A DNA stretch of 64,000 nucleotides from Comamonas avium (GCF_014836675.1 NZ_JACSQK010000003.1:368763-432762), one strand, 5' to 3'; shown: positions 34,274 through 43,447, counted from the first letter of the stretch. The notes: generated by a model from the letters alone, not told the origin. Translations and numbers: made by a program.

Positions 34274-34584
34274 AGGGCGGTGGTGGTGCGAACAAAACCC
34301 ACAGCGTACCAAAGCACAGGGCTGTGTCTGGGCCAAGTGTGGGCCAAGTGCGTTGGGCCTGTGAACGAGGAGTGCAGCCGCTGCTGGCGGTAAGGCTGCA
34401 TGCCCTGCAGCGCAGGCACTGCTTGAGATGGAGGAGGGAGTGCGGCGGCGTGCTGCATGGTGGTGCATGCAGCCCCGCACAGGGCAGCTATGCGCTGAAG
34501 ACGAGGAGCAATGAAGCCGCAGTCCGCCCAGTCAGCAGCGCAAAGGCGGCATGCAAAGCCGCTGCGGTTGGTGCAGACGGCGGC
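34274..34584 (-). other. 311-bp gap with a short tandem repeat
   Basis: No gene is supported. An 11-base unit TGGGCCAAGTG occurs twice in tandem at 34329-34350. The sequence before 34273 is the promoter region of the D-threonine-aldolase-like gene. Confidence 0.4.
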
Positions 34585-35652
34585 TTAGCCGGGTGCTTGT
34601 GAGGGTGCTGCCCAGACGCCCACCTGTGCCGCTTGCATGCAGGCATACAGCTGGGTGCCGCCGTGGCTTGCGCCCGGCCAGATGTTGTGCTGGCACTGCA
34701 GGCCTTGCACCTGATTCAAGGCGGCAGACAGACTGGCTGCGTTGGTCAGCCCGTGGCTCTGTGCGCGTGCCTGGGCCTGTCTGGCTGCGGCTTCACGCTC
34801 GGGGTTGGGTGTGCGAGCGGGGTCGCGCCGGGCCGACATTTCTTCGCTGCCCTGGCTGACATAGACATTCAAGGCCGATGGCAGTGCACTCTGACCTGAG
34901 GCATAGCGGCGCATGAACTGCACGGCTTCCTCCAGCACAATGCCGCCGCCCCACCACAGCGAAGGGCTGGCCGTCACATAGCGCTGGAACATGGCTGTGC
35001 GCGTGAACAAGGTGTGCAAGGTCAGCAGGCCACCGTAGGAGTGGCCCACCAGCGTCTGTTGCTGGGCACTGAGCGGCAGCTGCGATTGCAGCAGGGGTTG
35101 CAGCTGCTGGGCGATCCAGTCCAGAAACACATCGGCACCGCCTTGTGCGCGGCCCTGACTGTCGGGGCCTACCCCCGCGTAAGGCAGGGTGTAGTCGTAG
35201 GTGCGGGCCGCACGGTCATGTACTTCATCGCTGTCCGGCGGCAGCGCATGACCCAGACCCACCACCACGGCGCTGTGGCCGCGCATGTCTGCGCCGCGCC
35301 CCCCCCGGTTGTGCACCAGCTGGGCCACGATGGGGAACATCAGATTGCCATCCAGCACATAAATCACCGGCCAGCCACCGGCTGGGGCGCTGCCCTGTGG
35401 TACGTAGACCATGACGCGGTGCTGGCGTGCTTTGCTTGTGCCCGGCAGCGTGGGTGCGGGCAGGTCCATGTAGCGCACGCCTGGCATGGGCCAGGGCTGG
35501 ACCAGTGCTGGGGTGGCAGCTGCAGGGCTGGCGGCCACTGTGGAGTCGACTGCAGCGCAACCCAGCATGCTCAGACTGGGGACTGCCAGTGCGCTGGCCA
35601 GCCAGTGGCGGCGAGAGGTGTCGGGGCTTGGAGTGGCGGGGCTGGCGGACAT
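34585..35652 (-). CDS. Alpha/beta-hydrolase esterase, IroE/ferri-siderophore-esterase-like
   Basis: A 355-residue exported serine esterase of the putative-esterase (IroE, YbbA/Fes-related) family. It has an SRRHWLASALAVPSLSMLGC export signal with a twin Arg and a possible lipobox Cys near residue 32, then MVYVPQGS, VIYVLDGNLMFP, the nucleophile Ser in LVGHSYGGLLTLH near residue 210, SPSLWWGGG and a late His in GASHGGTQ. A Fur-box match lies 35 bp before the start. Release of iron from a ferri-siderophore in or outside the periplasm is the best guess; other ester substrates remain possible. No siderophore receptor gene is in the window. Confidence 0.82.
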   Translation of the reverse strand: MSASPATPSPDTSRRHWLASALAVPSLSMLGCAAVDSTVAASPAAATPALVQPWPMPGVRYMDLPAPTLPGTSKARQHRVMVYVPQGSAPAGGWPVIYVLDGNLMFPIVAQLVHNRGGRGADMRGHSAVVVGLGHALPPDSDEVHDRAARTYDYTLPYAGVGPDSQGRAQGGADVFLDWIAQQLQPLLQSQLPLSAQQQTLVGHSYGGLLTLHTLFTRTAMFQRYVTASPSLWWGGGIVLEEAVQFMRRYASGQSALPSALNVYVSQGSEEMSARRDPARTPNPEREAAARQAQARAQSHGLTNAASLSAALNQVQGLQCQHNIWPGASHGGTQLYACMQAAQVGVWAAPSQAPG

Positions 35653-35686
35653 GGCAGTGCAAAAAACTAAGAAGTCATGTAGTGTA

Positions 35687-35705
35687 GATGAGATTCATTC
35701 TCAAA
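35687..35705 (-). promoter_or_regulatory. Candidate Fur box upstream of the esterase gene
   Basis: The minus strand reads TTTGAGAATGAATCTCATC, which differs by one core base from the GAGAATGATTCTC centre of classical Fur boxes. It lies 35 bp from the esterase ATG and about 87 bp from the divergent YbhB-family ATG, where it would overlap promoter elements. Confidence 0.65.
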
Positions 35706-35791
35706 CATATCTCGCTGGCTGAAGTCGCATCACCTGAACTTATTGCGCCAGCGTGCATACTGGTCAGCTTGTGATCAAGGAGATGTACGCA

Positions 35792-36295
35792 ATGACTACG
35801 ACTTTCACCCTCCACAGCCCTGACATTCCAGCTGGTGGCACGATTGCGCCGGAATTTGAATCGGACATGTTTGGCTGCGGTGGGCGCAACGAATCGCCTG
35901 TGCTGCGCTGGAGCGGTGCACCGCAAGGCACCAAAAGCCTGGCACTGACCGTGTTTGACCCGGATGCGCCCACGGGCTGCGGCTGGTGGCACTGGATTGT
36001 GGTGGACCTGCCCGCCAGCACGACCGAGCTGAACGCCAATGCGGGCACCAAAGGCAGCACCAGCCTGCCCGCAGGTGCGCGCCAGATGCGCAACGACTAC
36101 GGTATTTTTGCCTGGGGTGGCATGTGCCCACCTCCGGGTGACAAGCCGCACCGCTACATCTTTACCGTGCATGCGCTGTCGGTGGACAAGCTGGACATTC
36201 CGGACGATGCGACGGCAGCCATCTGTGGCTACATGATTAACGCCCACACGATTGCGAAAGCGACGTTCACGTCCACTTACGCCCGCGCAGCGTAA
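35792..36295 (+). CDS. YbhB/YbcL family Raf-kinase-inhibitor-like (PEBP) protein
   Basis: A 167-residue PEBP-fold protein. It carries SPDIPAGGTIAPEFE, the DPDAPTGCGWWHWIVVDLP motif with anion-pocket Asp and His near residue 58, and NDYGIFAWGGMCPPPGDKPH, all conserved. Ligand and role are unknown; bacterial members are cytosolic or periplasmic, and no signal peptide is seen here. AAGGAG at 35777-35782 sets the ATG at 35792. It is divergent from the esterase. Confidence 0.9.
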   Translation: MTTTFTLHSPDIPAGGTIAPEFESDMFGCGGRNESPVLRWSGAPQGTKSLALTVFDPDAPTGCGWWHWIVVDLPASTTELNANAGTKGSTSLPAGARQMRNDYGIFAWGGMCPPPGDKPHRYIFTVHALSVDKLDIPDDATAAICGYMINAHTIAKATFTSTYARAA

Positions 36296-36302
36296 AGAGA
36301 AA

Positions 36303-36397
36303 TTAAAAAAATAGCGGTCAACGCTTGGTGGCATTGATTTTTAGATAGAAAACTATCTGAAAGCTAAGCCATACAAGCGATGACTGCTTCTTTTTTA
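36303..36397. repeat. Nested palindromic intergenic repeat, copy 4
   Basis: Outer arms begin TTAAAAAAATAGCGGTCAACG and end in GCGATGACTGCTTCTTTTTT; the inner hairpin is TTTTAGATAG / CTATCTGAAA. It follows the YbhB gene by eight bases and is followed at once by copy B of the second repeat type. Confidence 0.65.
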
Positions 36398-36422
36398 GAG
36401 CCGCTCACGCCAGCCCGGAAAG

Positions 36423-36510
36423 GTCGTCGCTTTGCCTTGTCGTACGCCTGCACGGACTTTCTTGGCCTGTGGCTTTGCGCATCATGTCCCACGCAAACCC
36501 AAGATGCGCA
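36423..36510 (+). repeat. Dispersed intergenic element, copy B
   Basis: Shares ordered blocks with the minus strand of 32905-32991: GTCGT, GCTTTGCC, CTGCAC-like sequence, an exact 14-base CTGTGGCTTTGCGC, then TGTCCCACGC. As in copy A, it follows a nested palindromic repeat directly. No open frame of note is present. Confidence 0.5.
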
Positions 36511-36568
36511 GGGTGGGGGCGGCGGCTCTTGGTGGGTCTTGAGGGTGCTTAAAGGCTATTGCTGACTG

Positions 36569-37357
36569 TTAATGGGTTGACAGGCCCAGAAACTGCCGCA
36601 GCTCAGGCGTTTGTGGGTGGCCAAACAGCTGCTCGGGTGCACCCACTTCGTGCACCTTGCCCTGGTGCATGAAGACGACCTTGTCGCTCACCTTGCGTGC
36701 AAAACTCATCTCGTGCGTGACCATCATCAGCGTCATGCCTTGCTCGGCCAGGCCCTCGACCACGCTCAGCACTTCGCCCACCAGCTCGGGGTCCAGCGCA
36801 GAGGTGACCTCGTCGCAGAGCAAAATTTCGGGGTCCATGGCCAGCGCACGTGCAATCGCTACGCGCTGCTGCTGGCCGCCAGACAGCTGATCGGGCATGG
36901 CGTCAAACTTTTCAGCCAAACCTACGCGCTGCAGCAGGCGCTCGGCGTTGGCGCGGGCGACGGCTTTGGGCTGGTTCATGACCAGCGAGGGGGCCAGCAT
37001 CACGTTGCGGCCCACGCTCAGGTGCGGAAACAGGTTGAAGTTCTGAAAAATCATGCCCACGTTTTTGCGCAGCTCGCGCATGGCTTGCGGGTCACTGGCT
37101 TGCAAGGCCTGACCGTGCACGGTCAGCTGGCCTTCCTGAAAGCTTTCCAGACCGTTGATGCAGCGCAGCAGTGTGCTCTTGCCAGAGCCGCTTTTGCCAA
37201 TGATGGCCACCACCTCGCCGCGGTTGACCTGCAGGTCCACGCCCTTGAGCACTTCGTTGTTGCCAAAGCTTTTGCGCAGGCCGGCAATGTCTACCAAAGG
37301 CAGCGTAGAGGAAGAAGAAACAGTAGAAGACATGGCAGATTCCAAAACAGCGTTCAT
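36569..37357 (-). CDS. Polar amino-acid ABC transporter ATP-binding protein (GlnQ-like)
   Basis: A 262-residue ABC ATPase. Walker A is GKSGSGKST near residue 55, the Q-loop lies at FQNFNLFPHLSV, the signature is LSGGQQQR near residue 158, Walker B is ILLCDEVTSALDP, and the switch His is in VTHEM. The QNFNLFPHLS stretch is typical of the polar amino-acid uptake family. It closes a four-gene importer operon with two permeases and a receptor on the same strand. An N-terminal Ser-rich stretch of about 20 residues precedes the domain. Confidence 0.93.
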   Translation of the reverse strand: MNAVLESAMSSTVSSSSTLPLVDIAGLRKSFGNNEVLKGVDLQVNRGEVVAIIGKSGSGKSTLLRCINGLESFQEGQLTVHGQALQASDPQAMRELRKNVGMIFQNFNLFPHLSVGRNVMLAPSLVMNQPKAVARANAERLLQRVGLAEKFDAMPDQLSGGQQQRVAIARALAMDPEILLCDEVTSALDPELVGEVLSVVEGLAEQGMTLMMVTHEMSFARKVSDKVVFMHQGKVHEVGAPEQLFGHPQTPELRQFLGLSTH

Positions 37358-37360
37358 CGG

Positions 37361-38011
37361 TTAGCGTTGGGGGCGCATGCGGCGCTCCAGCCGCTGGCTC
37401 CATAGCGACAGCGGAAAGCACAGCGCAAAGTACAGGGCTGCTACGCAGCCATAGACCATGAAAGGCTCGAAGGTGGCGTTGGCAATCAGTTGCCCGGCTT
37501 TGGTGATTTCAATAAAACCAATCACGCTGGTCAGTGCCGTGCCCTTGATGATTTGCACCATGAAGCCTGCCGTGGGCGCAATGCCCAGACGCATGGCTTG
37601 CGGCAAGATGACGTGGCGCAGCTGCTCGGCAAAGCTCATGGCCAGACTGGAGGACGCTTCCCACTGCCCTTTGGGGACTGACTCCACACAGCCACGCCAG
37701 ATATCGCACAGGTAGGCAGCGGAGTACAGCGTCAGGCACACGCAGGCGGCCACCATGGGCGAGGTGTCAAAGCCCATCAAGGCCAGACCAAAGTAGGTCA
37801 GGAAAATCTGCATCAGCAGCGGGGTGCCCTGAAACACCTGCACATACACAGAGACGGCTCGCACCGCGCCCGGCAGTTTGGACAGGCGCAGCACCAGCAA
37901 AGCCAGAGCCAGCAGGCCGCCGCAGACAAAGGCAATGATGGACAGGATGACGGTCCAGCGCAGCGCCAGCAGCAACTGGTAGGCAATGTCCCAGAAAGTA
38001 AATTCAACCAT
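37361..38011 (-). CDS. Polar amino-acid ABC transporter permease
   Basis: A 216-residue inner-membrane permease of the HisMQ type, with about five helices and the EAA loop at VPKGQWEASSSLAMSFAEQL near residue 115. GTPLLMQIFLTYFG is also typical. The ATG at 38011 has GGAGAG before it; an ATG 18 bases upstream overlaps the previous gene and is less likely. It works with the second permease and GlnQ-like ATPase, whose genes flank it at 18 bp and 3 bp. Confidence 0.92.
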   Translation of the reverse strand: MVEFTFWDIAYQLLLALRWTVILSIIAFVCGGLLALALLVLRLSKLPGAVRAVSVYVQVFQGTPLLMQIFLTYFGLALMGFDTSPMVAACVCLTLYSAAYLCDIWRGCVESVPKGQWEASSSLAMSFAEQLRHVILPQAMRLGIAPTAGFMVQIIKGTALTSVIGFIEITKAGQLIANATFEPFMVYGCVAALYFALCFPLSLWSQRLERRMRPQR

Positions 38012-38029
38012 GGGTGTCTCTCCGGGCAA

Positions 38030-38692
38030 TTAACGGTGGCGGCCAAAGATGAAGCGTGGTCCTGCCCAAACCAGCAGCTGGCGCAGCAGGATGGCCAGAC
38101 CCAGGTAGCACAGGGTGACCACGATGTACGACTCAAAGCTGCGGAAGGTGCGGCTGGAAATCAGATTGGCGGCGTAGGAGATTTCTTCGGTAGATATCTG
38201 GCTGCACACGGCAGAGCCCAGCATCACGATGATGATTTGCCCCGTCAGCGCAGGCCACACACGGCCCAGCGAGGGCGGTAGCACCACGCGGGTAAAGGTC
38301 TGCCAGCGGTTCAGTGCCAGGCACTGCGCGGCCTCCAGCTGGCCGCGTGGCGTGGCTTCAATGCCTGCGCGAATCTGCTCACAGGCATAGGCCCCTAAAT
38401 TGAGCGTCATCGCCAAGATGCTGGCGCTTTCTGGCGACATGCGAACGCCCAGAGAGGGCAGTCCAAAAAACAGAAAGAACAGCTGGATGATGAACGGCGT
38501 GTTGCGAAAAATCTCTACGTAGGTGGCCACCACGGCGCGTACACCGGCACCGGCATTCAGGCGCAGCCATGCGCAGGCAATACCCAGCAGCACACCCAGC
38601 GGTATGGCAATGCCGGTCAGCACGAAAGTGAGCATCAGCCCTTGAAGCAGCATGGGCCACTGGGCCAGCACGGGGGCGAAATCCATTTCCAT
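38030..38692 (-). CDS. Polar amino-acid ABC transporter permease
   Basis: A 220-residue partner permease with the EAA loop TPRGQLEAAQCLALNRWQTF near residue 112 and the NTPFIIQLFFLFFGLPSLG segment typical of HisMQ/GlnP proteins. The start could be 38692 or the Met codon six bases later; neither has a strong ribosome site. It is the first of the two permease genes after the receptor gene. Confidence 0.92.
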   Translation of the reverse strand: MEMDFAPVLAQWPMLLQGLMLTFVLTGIAIPLGVLLGIACAWLRLNAGAGVRAVVATYVEIFRNTPFIIQLFFLFFGLPSLGVRMSPESASILAMTLNLGAYACEQIRAGIEATPRGQLEAAQCLALNRWQTFTRVVLPPSLGRVWPALTGQIIIVMLGSAVCSQISTEEISYAANLISSRTFRSFESYIVVTLCYLGLAILLRQLLVWAGPRFIFGRHR

Positions 38693-38825
38693 GGGGACAG
38701 TCCAAATTCAAGGCAAAACAAAAAAGCGGTGGCGCATCAGCGAGCGCTGGGGTGTGCCACCGCCCGCAGCCAAGGCCGTCGTTGCCGCTGAGGAAACGAC
38801 GTGCAGCGGCGCAGGGTGGGCCAGA

Positions 38826-39626
38826 TCAATCTGGCAGATTGCCCATGCTGCGGCCCAGCCATTTTTGGGAGTAGCCCTCGATGGTTCCGTCTTGCTTGGC
38901 GGTGCGCAAAATTTCGTTGACCTTGCTGAGCAGCGTGGTCTCACCCTTGCGCACGCCGATGTAGTTGGGCGAGTCTTTGATCAGCAGCTTGTACTCGGCC
39001 TGCACTTTGGGGTTCTTTTGCAGCGCAGCCGCTGCCACGGCGGCACCCACGGCCACAAACTGGGTTTGCTGCGTCATGAAGGCGGCCATGGTGGCGTTGT
39101 CATCTTCAAAGCGCTGAATCTTCAGCGTCTTGGGCGCCAGAGCCTGCAGGGCATCGTCCTGAATGGTGCCGCGTGTCACTGCCAGCGTCTTGCCTCCCAG
39201 ATCGTCAAAGCTCTTGATGGTGATGTCTTTGGGGCCAAACACCGCCTGAAAGAACGGGGCGTAGGAGACGGTGAAATCGATCACCTTGGCGCGCTCTTCG
39301 TTCTTGCCCAGCGCCGAGACGATCAGGTCAATCTTTCTCGATTGCAGGTAAGGAATGCGATTGGGGGTGCTGAGCGGCACAAACTCCGCTTTCACGCCCA
39401 GCTTGTCGGCAATCAGCTGTGCTACGGCCACATCCACGCCGGTGGGCTTGAAGTCGGGGCCCATGTAGCCGTACGGTGGGTAGTCGGTGGGAATGCCCAG
39501 TGCAATGGATTTCTTGCCCAGAATGTTCTGCAGCGACTTGTCCTCTTGTGCCCAGACACCGGAGGACAGAGACAGGGCCACCGTGGCAACAGCGCTGGCA
39601 GCAAAGAGGCGGCGAGACAGGGACAT
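38826..39626 (-). CDS. Amino-acid ABC transporter substrate-binding protein
   Basis: A 266-residue periplasmic receptor of the SBP-bac-3 family. The signal peptide ends near VWAQ at residue 26; the mature domain opens IALGIPTDYPPYGYMGPDFK and has the PTGVDVAVAQLIADKLG and DLIVSALGKNEERAKVIDF blocks. It likely binds a small amino acid. A 133-bp gap, with no terminator that I can see, separates it from the permeases. It is divergent from an RpiR regulator and a catabolic set, which suggests the ligand is the substrate of those enzymes. Confidence 0.92.
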   Translation of the reverse strand: MSLSRRLFAASAVATVALSLSSGVWAQEDKSLQNILGKKSIALGIPTDYPPYGYMGPDFKPTGVDVAVAQLIADKLGVKAEFVPLSTPNRIPYLQSRKIDLIVSALGKNEERAKVIDFTVSYAPFFQAVFGPKDITIKSFDDLGGKTLAVTRGTIQDDALQALAPKTLKIQRFEDDNATMAAFMTQQTQFVAVGAAVAAAALQKNPKVQAEYKLLIKDSPNYIGVRKGETTLLSKVNEILRTAKQDGTIEGYSQKWLGRSMGNLPD

Positions 39627-39965
39627 AGAACACTCCTGAGGAGAAAAAGTTGCGGGTGCTCCTTTTCAGCACATACCGTGCCAATATGTGAAACATCTGT
39701 TTCTGCTGCATCGCTCTGTATTTCAGTGGTGGTATGCAATCGCGTGCGCGGGTGGTGGTAATGGCGCTGCTTGCAAGCGCATATGTTCTTTGTGTGCTCC
39801 TGTAGCGCGCAGGCCTTGCAAACAGGCACTGCTTTTGCAAGCAGGGTGATGAATGTGAAACGCCAGTGCCTGAATTTCAAATATTTGGCACTGCTATTTC
39901 AAAGATTGGTGCATCGACTCCCCAAGCTGGTGCGGCATTTACCCAAATGGAGGCAAAGGCTGGCA

Positions 39966-40838
39966 ATGACAGAAAACCCCCACACATCCACGATGGAATC
40001 ACGCATACGCCAAAGCTATGCCAGCCTGTCGCAGGCAGAACGCAAGCTGGCCGATGTGGTGCTGTCGCGCCAGCGCGAGGTGCTGGGCTATTCGGCCACG
40101 GAGCTGGCCTCGCTGGCGGGTACCTCCAAGTCCAGCGCGGCGCGGTTTTTTCGCAGTCTGGGTTATGCCGGGTACGACGAATTTCGTCAGGCGCTGCGTC
40201 AGGCGCAACTGCAGCAGTCACCTCTGGGGCGCATGGCCGGTGTGCGCCGCAAAGACAGCGTGGCCCAGCAGTTTCACGGCCATTTGAAGCTCGATGCGCA
40301 GCGGCTGCAGGAATGGGGTCAGGCGGTGCCCGAGGCGCAACTGGAGGCCGCTTTGGCCCTGCTGCGCAAAGCCCGCAGGCTGTGGGTGGTGGGCTACCGG
40401 CACAGTTATGTCACGGCGTTTTACGCGCAGTCGCTGCTGGCACAGGTGCGCAGCGATGTCTGCATGCTCAATGATGCCGCCGGGCGCGAGGCCGATGTGC
40501 TGGCCTGCGCCAGCCCCAAGGACGTGGTGCTGGCGGTGGACTTTCGCCGCCGCAGCGCCCATTTGCCGCAAGTGCTGGCTGCTGCGCGCAGTGCCGGTGC
40601 CAAGGTGCTGGTGCTGACCGATGCCCCAGCCTCGGCGCTGGCCATGCAGGCCCAGCTGGTGCTGCGCTGCGGCGCTTGCAGCCCGCAGGGGCTGTTTGAT
40701 TCTTACGTTTGCGCCATGAGTGTCGTGAATTTTCTGGCGGCCACGCTGGCGCAGCAACTGCGTGCCGGGGCGCACAGCCGGCTGGAGCGTATCGAGCGCC
40801 TGCACGTGGCGCTCAAAGATCTGGAGCACCAGCTGTAA
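39966..40838 (+). CDS. MurR/RpiR-family transcriptional regulator
   Basis: A 290-residue regulator with an N-terminal helix-turn-helix (residues about 10-85, including YSATELASLAGTSKSSAARF) and a C-terminal SIS domain (RRLWVVGYRHSYVTAFYAQS onward) that binds a small ligand, classically a phosphosugar but also amino-acid-derived ligands in such clusters. The ATG at 39966 is chosen by domain position; the frame opens further upstream. It lies between the divergent importer and the diaminopropionate ammonia-lyase gene and probably controls both. TTGCAA repeats at 39771-39842 are candidate sites. Confidence 0.9.
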   Translation: MTENPHTSTMESRIRQSYASLSQAERKLADVVLSRQREVLGYSATELASLAGTSKSSAARFFRSLGYAGYDEFRQALRQAQLQQSPLGRMAGVRRKDSVAQQFHGHLKLDAQRLQEWGQAVPEAQLEAALALLRKARRLWVVGYRHSYVTAFYAQSLLAQVRSDVCMLNDAAGREADVLACASPKDVVLAVDFRRRSAHLPQVLAAARSAGAKVLVLTDAPASALAMQAQLVLRCGACSPQGLFDSYVCAMSVVNFLAATLAQQLRAGAHSRLERIERLHVALKDLEHQL

Positions 40839-40889
40839 CCCCGTGTCCGCTGTGTGAGATTTGCCTTGTTTGAACCTGTGAAAGTGCTT

Positions 40890-42128
40890 ATGAATACCGC
40901 CGTGCTTGCCCCTCTTGCCGTGGAATGTTTTGCCAATCGTGCTGCCAACCGCATGACACCGTATGGCGCACGGCGCAGTGAAATCCTCAGTGCCGACGCG
41001 CTGGCTCTGGCACAGCGTGAACTCTCGCAATGGCAAGGCTATGCGCCCACACCACTGCACAGCCTGCCCGCCTTGGCGCAGGCCCTGGGCGTGGCCAGCG
41101 TCCAATACAAAGACGAAGGGGGGCGTTTTGGTCTGGGCAGCTTCAAGGCGCTCGGTGGTGCGTATGCGGTGGCACGGCTGCTGTGCCGCCAGCTCGGCGA
41201 GCGCCTGGGCCGCAGCCTGAGCACGCAGGACCTGCTGACCCCCGAGGTCCGCGCTCTGTGCGCCGGTATCACGGTCACTTGCGCCACCGATGGCAACCAT
41301 GGCCGTTCGGTGGCCTGGGGCGCACAGCGTTTTGGCTGCGGCTGTGTGATCTATATCCACGCCACCGTCAGTGAAGGCCGCAAGGACGCCATTGCCCATT
41401 ACGGCGCTCAGGTGGTGCGTACCTCGGGCAACTATGACGATGCCGTGCGCCAGGCCGATGCTGATGCGCAGGCACAGGGCCGTTTTGTGATTTCAGACAC
41501 CTCCTACCCCGGCTACATGGATGTGCCGCGCGATGTGATGCAGGGCTACCAGCTGATGGTGCAAGAGGCGGCAGAGCAACTGTCCCAGCGGCCCACGCAC
41601 ATCTTTGTGCAAGCCGGTGTGGGCGGTCTGGCGGCGGCGGTGTGTGGCTACTTCTGGGAGCGTGATGGCGGTGACCGCCCAACCTTTGTGGTGGTTGAGC
41701 CTGACAAGGCCGACTGCCTGGCGCAAAGCGCCAAAGCTGGCCAGCTCAAGGCGGTGACCGGCGATATTGACACCCTGATGGCGGGACTGGCCTGCGGCGA
41801 GGTCTCGCACCTGGCATGGGAAATTTTGGAAAAAGGCACGGATGCGTATTGCGTCATCAGCGATGCAGCCGCCGTGGCGGCCATGCGTCTGCTGGCCCAG
41901 CCTCTGGGTGGTGATCCGGTCATCGTTGCCGGTGAATCCGCGGTGGCGGGTGTGGCTGCGGCCATCGCATCCAGCCAGAGCGTGCAGGCCCGTCAGGTGC
42001 TGGGGCTCAACAGCGGCAGCCGCATTCTGTTTTTTGGTTCCGAGGCGGCTACAGACCCTGCGCTGTACGCACAACTGGTGGGCGAAAGCGCCCAAGCCGT
42101 GGCCGCACGCGCCAAGGAGCACGCATGA
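40890..42128 (+). CDS. dpaL: Diaminopropionate ammonia-lyase
   Basis: A 412-residue PLP-dependent (fold II) enzyme that converts 2,3-diaminopropionate to pyruvate and two ammonia. The PLP Lys is at about residue 86 in FGLGSFKALGGAYA; TCATDGNHGRSVAWGAQ, FVQAGVGGLAAAV and LNSGSRILFFGSEG-like LNSGSRILFFGSEA are family blocks. The ATG at 40890 gives a typical N-terminus; an in-frame ATG at 40854 is less likely. Its stop overlaps the M20 hydrolase start by four bases. Relatives include E. coli YgeX, also located beside an M20 hydrolase (YgeY). Confidence 0.92.
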   Translation: MNTAVLAPLAVECFANRAANRMTPYGARRSEILSADALALAQRELSQWQGYAPTPLHSLPALAQALGVASVQYKDEGGRFGLGSFKALGGAYAVARLLCRQLGERLGRSLSTQDLLTPEVRALCAGITVTCATDGNHGRSVAWGAQRFGCGCVIYIHATVSEGRKDAIAHYGAQVVRTSGNYDDAVRQADADAQAQGRFVISDTSYPGYMDVPRDVMQGYQLMVQEAAEQLSQRPTHIFVQAGVGGLAAAVCGYFWERDGGDRPTFVVVEPDKADCLAQSAKAGQLKAVTGDIDTLMAGLACGEVSHLAWEILEKGTDAYCVISDAAAVAAMRLLAQPLGGDPVIVAGESAVAGVAAAIASSQSVQARQVLGLNSGSRILFFGSEAATDPALYAQLVGESAQAVAARAKEHA

Positions 42129-43372
42129 CTACGGCCCCATGGAGCGCACTGCGCGTAGATGGTGTGCGACTGCTGCAGCGCCTGCAAGACCTGGGACAGT
42201 TTGGCGCGCTGGAAGGCGGCGGCACCAACCGTCTGGCCTTGAGTGATGCCGACAAGGCTGGCCGCGACTGGACGGTGCAGCAAATGCGCGATCTGGGTAT
42301 GGCCGTGCAGGTGGATGCGATTGGCAACGTGGTGGGTACCTGTGCCGGCATGCAAGACTTGCCCCCGGTGATGACGGGCAGCCACATTGACACCGTGCGC
42401 ACGGGCGGCCTTTACGACGGCAACTACGGCGTCATGGCCGGGCTGGAGGTGGTGGCCACGCTGCGCGCTGCAGGTGTGCGCACGCGCCGCCCCATTCAGG
42501 TGGCGTTTTTTACCAATGAAGAAGGCGCGCGTTTTCAGCCCGACATGATGGGCAGCCTGGTCATGGTGGGTGGCATGCCGCTGCAAGCTGCGCTGGCAAC
42601 GCAGGCGGTCGACAACGCAGCCACCGTGGGCGATGAGCTGGCCCGCATCGGCTACGCAGGCAGTGCCCCTGTGGGGGCGCCGGTGGTCGACAGCTTTGTG
42701 GAGCTGCACATCGAGCAGGGCCCTGTGCTGGAGCAGCAAGACCGGCTCATTGGCGTGGTGCAGGGGGTGCAGGGCATTTGCTGGATGCAGCTGCGCTTTA
42801 CCGGCACCAGCAACCATGCAGGCACCACCCCCATGGCCTTGCGCCATGACGCAGGCATGTGTGCCATGCGCTGCGCGGCCTTTATTCACAACCTGGTGGT
42901 GCGCTACGGTGGCAGCCAGCTGGGTACGGTGGGGGGGCTGCAGCTCAAACCCAATTTGATCAACGTGATCGCACAGGAGGCCGTGATGACGGTGGACCTG
43001 CGCAACACACAGGCGGCACCTCTGCGCCAGGCGCAGGCCGAAGTGCTGGCCTTTGCCAACCGCATTGCCAGTGAAAACGGGGTGCAGTGCGAGCACCGCC
43101 AGCTGGCAGATTTTGAGCCGGTGGACTTTGATGCAGACCTGGTGGACTGTGTGGAGCAGCACGCGCATGCGCTGGGCTTGAGCACCTTGCGCATGCCCAG
43201 CGGCGCAGGCCACGACGCGCAGATGCTGGCGCGCGTTTGCCCCTCCGCCATGGTGTTTGTGCCCAGCCGGCAAGGGCTGAGCCACAACGTGCACGAGCAC
43301 ACCGACCCAGACCAGCTGGTGCACGGTGCCAATGTGCTGCTGCAGGTGTTGCTGCATCAGGCCAACCGTTAA
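42125..43372 (+). CDS. M20-family Zn-dependent hydrolase (N-carbamoyl-L-amino-acid / ureido-acid amidohydrolase type)
   Basis: A 415-residue metal hydrolase of the HyuC / allantoate amidohydrolase group. It shows MTGSHIDTVRTGGLYDGNYG with the first His and Asp ligands near residue 80, the bridging Glu in FFTNEEGARFQPDM, HIEQGPVLEQ with another His, and the dimerisation-domain GTSNHAGTTPM. These enzymes split N-carbamoyl or ureido bonds, releasing CO2 and ammonia. It is translationally coupled to the diaminopropionate ammonia-lyase gene, so a 3-ureido-2-aminopropionate-type substrate is attractive, but this is inference. Confidence 0.88.
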   Translation: MTTAPWSALRVDGVRLLQRLQDLGQFGALEGGGTNRLALSDADKAGRDWTVQQMRDLGMAVQVDAIGNVVGTCAGMQDLPPVMTGSHIDTVRTGGLYDGNYGVMAGLEVVATLRAAGVRTRRPIQVAFFTNEEGARFQPDMMGSLVMVGGMPLQAALATQAVDNAATVGDELARIGYAGSAPVGAPVVDSFVELHIEQGPVLEQQDRLIGVVQGVQGICWMQLRFTGTSNHAGTTPMALRHDAGMCAMRCAAFIHNLVVRYGGSQLGTVGGLQLKPNLINVIAQEAVMTVDLRNTQAAPLRQAQAEVLAFANRIASENGVQCEHRQLADFEPVDFDADLVDCVEQHAHALGLSTLRMPSGAGHDAQMLARVCPSAMVFVPSRQGLSHNVHEHTDPDQLVHGANVLLQVLLHQANR

Positions 43373-43447
43373 GTTTTCCGTGCAACGGGCTGCCGGCACT
43401 GGTCTGTCAAGCGCTGGCAGCTCCCCTTCTAGAGATGTGAGAGCGTG

